From: Microcoleus vaginatus PCC 9802
GTDB lineage: Bacteria; Cyanobacteriota; Cyanobacteriia; Cyanobacteriales; Microcoleaceae
Assembly: GCA_022701275.1 (NCBI GenBank)
Contig: CP031740.1
Coordinates: 321,001-385,000 of the forward strand
DNA: 64,000 bases
Direction of reading: 5' to 3'
Below, in pieces: positions 35,350 to 45,600 of this stretch (position 1 is the first letter of the stretch; every line of letters begins with the position of its first letter). A model generated the notes under the pieces. That model searched no databases. It saw only the letters and a list, made by a program, of their open reading frames with translations, and was not told the DNA's origin. A program made the position numbers and the translations under genes.

Positions 35350-38300
35350 TCACAAATGAGTTTCTGCCTGAGCCTTATCTAAGCAAGCTTTCAATTTTTC
35401 GGCTAGCACCTGTACATGAGGTTCTTGTAACATACCAAGGTGCGTACCAGGAACTTCATGGAATTCTAATCCTCCAGCAGCAAGTTCGCCCCAGCCCAAT
35501 AGAGGATCTGCGTAAGAGCTTACACCGATAATCTGATCTGTAGACCGGAAGAGGACTACTTGACCAGGGTAGACTTGCGGTACATAGTTTCTTGATGCCT
35601 GAATGTTTTCCTGTTGAAAAGTGAAGTCTTGAAGATCCTTAGGCAAGGGTCGTCCGATACCTATGTAAAACTTGCAGCCAATCTCGTTGAGGCTATGATT
35701 AAGCTTATCGTTGAACCTCTGGATTTTTCCCTTCACGTTATCCTTCGCCTTCTTTAAAACATATGTTGGTCCGAGTTGTAAAAAGTTACTCCAGTGAGCA
35801 GAGAGGAGCTCTGTGCTTGATATTTGTTTGAGTGCCTCTGAAGTGTGTGTATCCAATAAGGCTAGTAGAGCTACCTTTTGACCTTGCGCGACTAGCTGCT
35901 GAGCCATCTCGAAGGCTACACTGCCCCCAAAAGATACGCCAGCCAGAAAATAAGGCCCATCGGGCTGAAGAATCCGCATTTCTTTTATATAGTGAGCGGC
36001 TAAGTCCTCAACCCGATTCGGGGGAGCATATTTTTTATCCATAATTTGTGCGGCTAGTCCATAAAGGGGTTGTTCTAGACCCAAATGATTTACCAAAGGG
36101 CGGTAGAATTTGAGACCTCTGCCAAGCACATGGATACAGAACAGAGGCGGTTTGGAACCCTTAGGTTGAATCACTATCAGTGAGGAACAAGGTGATGCCG
36201 TTCCAGACTGATTCAGAAGGTTAGATGCACTCTCAAGCTGCATTGTTGATTTCTTCTGTTCTGAGCTATGGTCTTCTTGGCTGAAAATCCTAGCTAGTTC
36301 CTCAATAGTCGGTGCTTGGAAGAGGTTAGCCAGAGGGAGATTTCTGCCCAATTTCTTCTCGATTTGTGCGAATAGGCGTGCAGCCAGCATGGAGTGTCCT
36401 CCCAAGTCAAAAAAGTTGTCTTTCACGCTGATGGGGTGGACACCTAAAACTTTTTCCCAAATCTGTGTGAGCTGGAGTTCTAATTCATTGCGGGGAGCTA
36501 CAAAGGTTTCTTCTGGCTCTTTCCTGATTTGGTCGGGTGCTGGTAAGGCGCGGCGGTCTACTTTGCCGTTGGGAGTCAGGGGCAAAGCCTCTAGAAGTAC
36601 GAAAGCTCCAGGCACCATATAGTCGGGCAGTTTCTGCTTGAGGAAGCGGCGCAGTTCATCGATTGTGGATGCTTGCTCTTGGTGGGAAACGATGTAGGCG
36701 ACTAAGCTTTTGTTGCCGGAGATATCTTTTCTAGCTGTGACTACGGTTTCTTTTACAGTAGGGTGTTGTGCCAGCACCGCTTCAATTTCTCCCAGTTCGA
36801 TGCGAAAGCCGCGAATTTTCACCTGATTATCGATGCGACCGAGAAACTCGATGTTGCCATTGGGGAGGTAACGGGCTAGGTCATTGGTTTTATAGAGGCG
36901 TGTTCCTGGTTCATCACTAAAAGGGTTTTGGAGAAATTTCTCTTCGGTCAAGTCTGGGCGGTTGAGGTAGCCTCGGGCTAAGCCGTCGCCGCCGATGTAC
37001 AACTCGCCGGGAACTCCCATGGGGACAGGCTGTAGGTGGCTATCCAACAGATAAACCTGGGTATTGGTAATGGGGCGTCCAATGGGGACGGAGTTACCGA
37101 GTTGGTCAGGCTCTGTTATTGGGTAGCAGCAGGTGAAGGTCGTGTTCTCGGTTGGACCATAACCGTTGATTAGCTTACAGTCTCCTATTTTTTGGAGAAA
37201 TTTCTGGACATGGGGAACAGATAAAACATCACCACCAGCCAAGAGTTGACGCAAGGGCTTTAAATCCTCCAGTCGCTCATCCACCATTAGGTGAAACAGA
37301 CCCGCTGTGAGCCACAGAGTTGTGATTTGGTATTGCTGGATAACTTGTCCCAACTCTTCCAAGGATGGCGTATGGGGGGGAAATATCACCAGCCGCGCAC
37401 CGTTAAGTAGGCTGCCCCAAATTTCTAATGTTGAGGCGTCGAAGGAGATGGGAGCTAGCTGTAGGAAGACTTCTTCTGCTGCTAGGTTGGCATAGTTGGC
37501 TCCTTTGACTAACCGCACTACACCTCGATGGATGACGCTAACACCTTTGGGTCTGCCTGTAGAACCGGAGGTATACATTACATAGGCTAGGTTGTCAGCC
37601 GTCACGCTGCTAATGGGGTTTTCCCGGCTCTCTCGGTTAATGGCCTCCCAGTCAGTGTCTAGGCAGACTACTTTGGCTCGATGTGAGGGAAGTTTCTCAA
37701 CCTGCGGCTGTTGGGTCAATAGGACTGGGACTTGGGCATCCTCCAGCATGAAGGTGAGACGCTCTTGCGGATATGCCGGGTCTAGGGGTAAGTAGGCTGC
37801 ACCGGCTTTGAGGATGCCTAGGAGTCCTACTAATATATCTAGCGATCGATCTACACAAATCCCCACGCATGTCTCTGGTCCTACCCCCAGCCCTTGCAGG
37901 TGGTGTGCTAATTGATTGGCACGGTGATTTAGCTCTCGGTAGGTAAGTTGCTCGCTTCCCAAGACTGCGGCAACAGCGTTAGGAGTTTGCTCGGCTTGGG
38001 CTTCAAATAAGTGATGAATACAGGTGTTACTTGGGTAATCTGTTTGGGTGTTATTCCACTCCACCAGCAACTGATGTTGTTCGGCTGCTGTCAACAGCGG
38101 TAAGTCTGAGAGACGCTGTTGAGGGTTGGCGACCATGCCTTCGAGTAAGGTCTGGAAATTCCCCAGCATCCGAGTAATGGTGGCGGCATTGAAGAGGTCG
38201 GTGTTGTATTCCAACGAGGCTCTCAGTCCTTGCGCCGTCTCCATTATGAATAGGGTTAGATCGAATTTCGCCGTTCCACTGTCAATATTCAGGGAGTTGA

Positions 38301-39624
38301 CGGTCAAACCTGGTAACTCCAAGGCTGAGCTTGGAGTGTTCTGTAGAACGAACATCACCTGGAACAGCGGCGTGCGGCTTCGGTCTCGTTCGGGCTGTAG
38401 TTCTTCTACGAGCTTTTCAAAAGGTAGGTCTTGGTGGGCATAGGCTCCTAAAGCAACCTCGCGCACTCGACCTAGCAGTTCTTGGAAAGTTGGGTTGCCA
38501 CTGAGGTAGGTACGCAGAGCTAGGGTATTAACAAAAAATCCAATCAGACCCTCGGCTTCCACTTGGTTGCGACCGGCGATGGGAGTCCCTACGATAATGT
38601 CTTCTTGCCCGGTATATCGGTAGAGGAATGTCTGGAATGCTGCTAACAGGGTCATGAACAGAGTGACCCGCTCCTGCTGGCTCAGGGCTTTGAGTGCCTG
38701 GGTTAGGTTGTTGGGTAATTCCAGAGATTGGTACCCACCCTGATAGGTCTGAACTGGTGGGCGCGGGTAGTCAGTGGGCAGTTGTAGTATGGGGAGGTTG
38801 CCACTTAGCTGCTGTTTCCAGTAGTCCCGCTGAGACTCTAGGACTTCAACCTGTAGCCACTCGCGCTGCCAGTGGGCAAAGTCAGCATATTGGATGGGCA
38901 GTTCGGAGAGGGGTGAGGGCTTGCCACTGGAGAAGGCGTCGTAAAGCGCTGCCAGTTCCCGTAAGAAAATATCGTAAGACCAGCCGTCGTAAACAATGTG
39001 GTGCATAGTCACGAGCAGCATATATTCCGCTTCTTCTAGGCGCAGAAGTTGGACGCGAAACAATGGTCCAGTAGCTAGGTCGAAGGGTTGTTGAGCCTCC
39101 TCGGTGGCAAGGCGTTGAGCTTTAGAAAGCCGCTGGTCTGGAGAAAGTTTTCTCAGGTCTATTATTGGCAGTGTTAAAGCTGTATCTAGCGAGATGACTT
39201 GCTTTGGTTGCCCATCCACCGATGGAAAAGTGGTTCTGAGGACTTCATGGCGTCGGACAATTTCACTCAGGCTCTGCGAGAGTGCGGTTTCGTTGAGTAA
39301 ACCGATTAAGCTAAAGGCAGCGGGAATGTTATAGGCAGGGCTGTCTGGTTCCAATTGAGCGAGCAACCAGAGACGCTGCTGGGCAAATGAGAGGGGGAGG
39401 TTTCCATCCCTTGGGACAGGCAATATCGGAGAAAGATTGGAACTGGTGGCAGCATTAGCCTTGTGCAGAAATGCGAGGATTTCTGCTTTGCGCTCTTTTA
39501 GCTCTTGCAGCAGAGCGGGTGTCAGTGTTTCTTTGGGAGCTTTATAACGCAAGCGATCGCCTTCGTTCCATAGCTTCACGTCTAGACAGCGAAGCTCAGA
39601 CAAAAACTCATCAATCGTTTTCAT
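35350..39624 (-). CDS. NRPS: TubC docking-C-A-PCP-TE termination module
   Basis: The 1424-residue protein has a TubC-type N-terminal docking domain (1-55), condensation domain with HHIVYDG (208-214), adenylation domain (about 525-1030; YTSGSTGRPKG at 685), PCP with LGGHS (Ser1079) and thioesterase with GVSFGG (Ser1232). Substrate-code residues read DALWLGGTFK by comparison with GrsA, near valine-type codes, so a hydrophobic aliphatic residue is suggested. The A7 motif reads YKTNDL where Gly is usual (Asn915). It should add the third residue and release the peptide. Its ATG overlaps the stop of the upstream NRPS by 4 bp (ATGA), so the two are coupled. Confidence 0.93.
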   Translation of the reverse strand: MKTIDEFLSELRCLDVKLWNEGDRLRYKAPKETLTPALLQELKERKAEILAFLHKANAATSSNLSPILPVPRDGNLPLSFAQQRLWLLAQLEPDSPAYNIPAAFSLIGLLNETALSQSLSEIVRRHEVLRTTFPSVDGQPKQVISLDTALTLPIIDLRKLSPDQRLSKAQRLATEEAQQPFDLATGPLFRVQLLRLEEAEYMLLVTMHHIVYDGWSYDIFLRELAALYDAFSSGKPSPLSELPIQYADFAHWQREWLQVEVLESQRDYWKQQLSGNLPILQLPTDYPRPPVQTYQGGYQSLELPNNLTQALKALSQQERVTLFMTLLAAFQTFLYRYTGQEDIIVGTPIAGRNQVEAEGLIGFFVNTLALRTYLSGNPTFQELLGRVREVALGAYAHQDLPFEKLVEELQPERDRSRTPLFQVMFVLQNTPSSALELPGLTVNSLNIDSGTAKFDLTLFIMETAQGLRASLEYNTDLFNAATITRMLGNFQTLLEGMVANPQQRLSDLPLLTAAEQHQLLVEWNNTQTDYPSNTCIHHLFEAQAEQTPNAVAAVLGSEQLTYRELNHRANQLAHHLQGLGVGPETCVGICVDRSLDILVGLLGILKAGAAYLPLDPAYPQERLTFMLEDAQVPVLLTQQPQVEKLPSHRAKVVCLDTDWEAINRESRENPISSVTADNLAYVMYTSGSTGRPKGVSVIHRGVVRLVKGANYANLAAEEVFLQLAPISFDASTLEIWGSLLNGARLVIFPPHTPSLEELGQVIQQYQITTLWLTAGLFHLMVDERLEDLKPLRQLLAGGDVLSVPHVQKFLQKIGDCKLINGYGPTENTTFTCCYPITEPDQLGNSVPIGRPITNTQVYLLDSHLQPVPMGVPGELYIGGDGLARGYLNRPDLTEEKFLQNPFSDEPGTRLYKTNDLARYLPNGNIEFLGRIDNQVKIRGFRIELGEIEAVLAQHPTVKETVVTARKDISGNKSLVAYIVSHQEQASTIDELRRFLKQKLPDYMVPGAFVLLEALPLTPNGKVDRRALPAPDQIRKEPEETFVAPRNELELQLTQIWEKVLGVHPISVKDNFFDLGGHSMLAARLFAQIEKKLGRNLPLANLFQAPTIEELARIFSQEDHSSEQKKSTMQLESASNLLNQSGTASPCSSLIVIQPKGSKPPLFCIHVLGRGLKFYRPLVNHLGLEQPLYGLAAQIMDKKYAPPNRVEDLAAHYIKEMRILQPDGPYFLAGVSFGGSVAFEMAQQLVAQGQKVALLALLDTHTSEALKQISSTELLSAHWSNFLQLGPTYVLKKAKDNVKGKIQRFNDKLNHSLNEIGCKFYIGIGRPLPKDLQDFTFQQENIQASRNYVPQVYPGQVVLFRSTDQIIGVSSYADPLLGWGELAAGGLEFHEVPGTHLGMLQEPHVQVLAEKLKACLDKAQAETHL

Positions 39625-42600
39625 AGTTCTCCCTCTTCATAATCACCCATTGTGTCGCTCTCATGAGCTTGTAACTCTTGCACTGCCCAACGAACTGTCT
39701 CAAGGCGAGTGCCTAAGTCAGCCACGGTAGGTGCTTCAAATAAAGTACGCACGGGGAGTTCCACTCCGAAGGCTTGGCGCAAGCGAGAAATAACTTGGGT
39801 AGCCAGCAGGGAATGTCCCCCCAATTCAAAAAAGTTGTCGTGGATGCCGACCTGCTCCAGTCTTAGGACTTCAGCCCAGATATCAGCTAGCTGCTGCTCG
39901 ATCGGGCTGCGAGGAGCCACAAACGTGACTGACTGGTCGGGTCGTGACTGGTCAGGCGCTGGTAGAGCGCGGCGGTCTACTTTGCCGTTAGGGGTCAGGG
40001 GCAGGGCATCTAGCAATACGAAGGCTGATGGCACCATGTAGTCAGGCAGTTTCTGCTTGAGGAAGCGGCGCAGTTCATCGATGGTGGGTGTCTGCTCTGG
40101 GTTGGGTACGACGTAGGCTACTAGACGTTTGTCGCCGGGGATGTCTTCTCTAGCTATGACTGTGGTTTCTCGCACGGTGGGGTGTTGGAGGAGTGTTGAC
40201 TCAACCTCGCCCTGTTCGATGCGGAAGCCGCGAATCTTTACCTGATGGTCGAGGCGACCGAGAAACTCAATGTTGCCGTCGCTTAGGTAGCGGGCTAAGT
40301 CCCCAGTTTTGTAAAGGCGTTGCCCAGGTTCATCGCTAAAGGGGTTAGGGATGAACTTCTGGTTGGTTAACTCCGGGCGGTTGAGGTAGCCTCGGGCGAT
40401 GCCTGCGCCGCCGATATAGATCTCGCCCGGTACACCAATGGGAACAGGACTCAAATATTTATCCAGCAGATATATCTGCATATTTGCAATGGGGCGACCA
40501 ATCGGAACCTGTGTTGTGAGTCCCGAAGGCTGACAATGATATACACTGCTCCAAACCGTTCCTTCTGTTGGACCGTATTCGTTGAACAAAGATGTGTGAG
40601 CCAGCAGCTTAGTATGGCGTTCAACCAACTCTCTGGAACAGGGTTCGCCTGCCACAATAACAGTACGAAGACAAGTGAGCTGTTGTGGTTCCGCTTGCTC
40701 CAAAATCAGGCTATAGAGAGATGGAAGACTCAATAAATGCGATATTTGATGTTGAGCGATGAACTTTGTAAGCTGTAACAGCTCTTGTTGGAACTTATCT
40801 GGCGGTAGTACAAGGATGCCTCCCTGGCACAATGTCCAAAAGATGCCCGCGATCGAACTGTCAAAGCCAAACGACGAAAGTAATAGGAAACTGGTGACGG
40901 GTTCGCTGTAATAAGAAATACGAGCACTGGTGGAGTGGACTAGGTTTTGATGGGTTACCAACACTCCTTTTGGTTTCCCTGTAGAACCCGATGTGTAGAT
41001 TGTGTAGGCGAGGTTATCGGTCATTACGCTGCTGACGGGTTTTTCCTCGCTTTCTTGGGCGATTACTTCCCAGTCGGTGTCCAAGCAGAAACGCTGTGCT
41101 TTGTACTCGGAAAAACCTGCGACTAGCTTCTGTTGGGTTAATAGCACCGACACCTGGGCATCTTCCAGCATGAAGGCTAGACGATCCTGGGGATACGATG
41201 GGTCTAAGGGCAAATAAGCCCCCCCAGCCTTGAGTATGCCTAGGAGTCCTACGACCATCTCTAGCGATCGCTCTACACAAATTCCCACCAGCATTTCTGG
41301 TTCCACACCCAATTTTTGGAGGTGGTGGGCGAGTTGATTTGCCCTTGCGTTCAGTTCCCTATAGGTGAGTTGTTCCCCTTCAAACACCACCGCTACAGAA
41401 GAGGGTATCCGTTCAACCTGTTCCTCAAATAACTGATGGATACATTTATCCTGCAGATAGTCTGTTGTGGTGTTATTCCACTCGACGTGGAGCTGGTGGC
41501 GCTCCGTTTCTGTCAGCAGAGGCAAGTCTGAAATTCGCGCTTGAGGATTAGCGACAATTCCTTCTAATAGAGCCTGGAAATGCCCTATCATGCGAGAAAT
41601 TGTGCTGCTCTCAAATAAATCCGTACTGTACTCAATCCGCCCAATAATACCTTCTGGTCTTTCATCTAATTCCAAAGTCAGATCGAACTTAGTTGTACCA
41701 GTAACCACATCCAACTGACTCATGTTCCAACCAGAATCAAGGGCAGGCATGGGAGGTTCGAGGACAAAGGAAACCTGGAACAGGGGGTTCTGGCTCGAAG
41801 AACGTTCTGGTTGCAGTGTTTGCACCAGATGTTCAAATGGCAAGTCGCGGTGAGCGTCTGCCTCTAAAGTAACTTCCCGCACCCGCTCTAATAGCTGTTG
41901 GAAACTAGGGTTCCCCGATAAATCTGTACGCAGCACGAGAGTGTTGAGGAAAAACCCAATCGACCCCTCAAGCTCGGGTCGGTTGCGGCTTCCGGTAACA
42001 GTACCTACAGGAATGTCATCAGCTCCCGTATAGCGGTACAGTAATGTTTTGAACGCTGCCAGCAGCGTCATAAAAAGCGTCACCCCTTCATGCCGCGAGA
42101 GTGCCAATAGTTCGTCGGTCAAGTTCCTAGATAGCGCTAGACACTGCCGAGACCCTCTAGAGGATTGACGAGCCGTTCGCGGGCGGTCTGTGGGCAACTG
42201 TAGCACGGACAGGCCGGCTAGCTGCTGCTTCCAGTAAGCAATCTGTGGTTCCAGCACCTCTGATTGCAGCCATTGCCGCTGCCATACAGCAAAGTCTGCA
42301 TACTGGATGGGTAATTCTTTTAGCGGCGAGGGTTTGCCAGCACAAAAAGCTTGATAAAGCGTTTGCAGTTCGGGAAGGAAAACACTGTAAGAGGAAATGC
42401 CATCGTCTACAATGTGGTGTGCCGTCAGGAATAACCTGTAATCTCTTTCGTCAAACCGCATTAAAGTAGCTCGCAGCAGTGGCCCAGAAGTGAGATCGAA
42501 GGGTTGCCGTGCTTCTTGTGTCGCCAGTCGGAAAGCTTCCGCCTCTCGCTCTGAAGTTGGAAGCGATCTCAGGTCTACTACTGGAAGTGGTAGACTCAAG

Positions 42601-45600
42601 GATGGGGCGATCGCTTGCATCGGTTGCCCATCAACCATCTTATAGGTTGTCCGCAGTATTTCGTGACGCTTGACAATCTCATTGAGGGCTTTTTCCAGGG
42701 CTGCTACGTTGACATTCCCAGGCAGGCGAATGGTTGAAGGTTCGTTATAAACGGCAGTATCTGATGCGAGTTGATGAAGAATCCACAGTTGTTCTTGGCC
42801 AAAAGACAGAGGCAGGTTCTGGGTTCGCTCGACAGGTTGGATAGGCGGAAAAATCAATTTGGGGTTTTGCTCTCCGACTGTCTCCATATGCTGGGCCAGT
42901 TCTGCTACTGTAGGCGCTTCCAACAGACAGCGCAGAGATAAATCTACCCCCAATGTGTCGCGCACTCGAGAAATAACCTGGATGGCTAGCAAAGAATGTC
43001 CACCCAATTCCAAGAAGTTGTCGGAAATGCCTATTTTTTGTTGAATTCCCAGTACATCTGACCAGATGTTAGCTAGTATTTCTTCAATCGGAGTACGAGG
43101 GGCGACAAATGTGAGTTCTTTGTCTGGTCTAATTTCAGGTGATGGTAAGGCACGGCGGTCTATTTTGCCGTTGGGGGAGAGAGGGAATTTGTCTAGTGTA
43201 ACAAAAACACTAGGTATCATGTAATCTGGGAGTTGCTCTTTGAGGAAATGACGAAGGTCGCTAAGGCTGGGTGCTGCTTCTGATTGGGGGATAATATAGG
43301 CGACTAATTGTTTATTGCCCGCGAGGTTTTCACTGGCGATGACTGTTGTTTCTTTGACGGAGGCATGTTGAGAGATGGCGGTTTCGATTTCGCCTAATTC
43401 AATGCGGAAGCCACGAATTTTCACCTGATTATCGATGCGACCCAAAAACTCGATGTTCCCGTCGGGTAGATAGCGGACTAGGTCGCCTGTTTTGTAAAGG
43501 CGAGAACCCGGTTCGTTACTAAAAGGATTGGGGATAAATTTTTCATCAGTTAAATCGGGACGGTTGAGGTATCCTCTTGCTAGTCCATCACCGCCAATGT
43601 GCAATTCTCCCGGAACGCCAATTGGTACGGGTTGTTGATACCGATCTAATATGTATGTTTGCAAATTAGAAATTGGACGACCGATCGGCAACTCTGTCGA
43701 TGTTAGGTCAGCAGTCGATAACTCGCATATCGTTGCCACCACAGTCGCTTCTGTAGGGCCGTAAGTATTCACCAGGGACACTCGCTGTCCTACATACTCA
43801 AGCCAAGTTTCGCATCGTTTGGGCAGTGCTTTTTCTCCGCCAATGATTACCAAGCGTAATGATGGGGGGAGTGCAATAGTTTCTTTGCTTAATATTGCTG
43901 TCAGTTCATGCCAGTACGCTGTCGGTAGACTTAGGACGCTTAAGTTCCAAGTTCTGCATTTTTGCAAAAATCCACCCACTGAGTCCAGCATGGAATCGGT
44001 TCGCAAGACGAGTGTTGCGCCAGAAGTCAGGCAGGGGTAGATTTCTTCGGCACTAGCATCGAAACTAATAGAGGCAAACTGGAGGATGCGATCGCCTTCA
44101 GATATTCTATATTCAGCACTCGCAGCCGTTGTGTAATTGACTAGCGACCCCTGTTGGATTAAAACGCCTTTGGGTTTTCCTGTAGACCCTGATGTGTAGA
44201 TAACGTAGGCTAGGTTATCGGGGGTGACGCTGCTAGGGTTATCCTTGCTTTGTTGGACAATTTCTTCCCAGTCTTTGTCCAAGTTGACGAGACGCGCAGA
44301 ATGGGGGGGAAGCTTCTCGACCAACTTCGACTGACTCAGCAGCACTGGTACAGAAGAATCTTCCAGCATGAAGCCTAGCCGTTCAGAGGGATACGCTGGA
44401 TCGAGAGGAACGTATGCTCCACCGGCTTTGAGGATACCCAGAAGTCCCACCATCATCTCAAGCGATCGCTCTACGAAAATCCCCACTAAAACCTCTGGTC
44501 CTACCCCCTGTTTTTGCAGGTAGTGCGCTAGCTGATTCGCTCTTGCATTTAGTTCCCGATAGGTCAACTGTTTGTCTTCATAAACTACCGCCACCGCATC
44601 AGGTGTCCGCTCGACCTGCTCCTCAAATAACTGATGGATACACTTATCCTGGGGATAATCTACCTGAGTATCATTCCACTCCACCAGAATTTTGTGAAGC
44701 TCCTGCTCAGATAGCAGGGGAATTTCGGCAACGCGCCTTTCGGGGTCAGTTATAATACCTTGCAAAAAAGTAGTAAACTGATCCACCATCCTGGCAATGC
44801 TGTCACCATCTAATGCTTCGGTGTTATAGAGCCAACAGCATTCTTTCCCCTCTGACGGAATGACCAGGGTCAACTCATTCCCCAACCCAGCTTGGTGATT
44901 TTCTAGTTTTTCTACCCGTTCTACGACCACCGGAAACATCGGCTCACGACTCAGCTCAGGCAATGAACGAAGAGCCGGATACCTAGCTACGACATCACGC
45001 GCATAAGTCTTGTGAAGTTTGGTCAACTCCACTTGCTGCCTAAAACCTTTAAAAACTTCCTCAAAACTTTGCTCGTAGTCTATATCTACGCGACAAGGAA
45101 CAATTGATGCAAAAAAGCCTTCCAGTCTAATCAGCTCCCGTTGCACCTCGACATCTCTACATCCGATATCAAAACATCTAGTTCCTCCAATACGGGCTAG
45201 ATAAGTAGCAAAAGCAGCAAACAGGAAGTCGCCTTGATTCCATTCGGGCTGGCGCTCCTCCAGAAATGTTGTGACCTCATGCGGTATGGACATCTTTACA
45301 CTTGTGTACTGCTTCTGTTCCAAGTGTGATGCCATCCGATCTGCATAGGGAACCGTAATTGGCTGTAACGTCGCCAATTTCTTTACCCAAAAATCCTCGT
45401 GCTCACCAATTAATCCATCAAACATTTCAATACGCCTCGCCCTATCTGGCTCCATGTCCTTAAACTGATACCCGACTTGCAGTCCAAATCTCTCGACAAA
45501 ATCATGAATCGATAGCACTTGACCATCTATGGTCAGCACCTGGCGCAGCACCACCTCGTAACTTGCTGTAGAAACCGTCAGGAAGCTGGGTCCAATCGCT

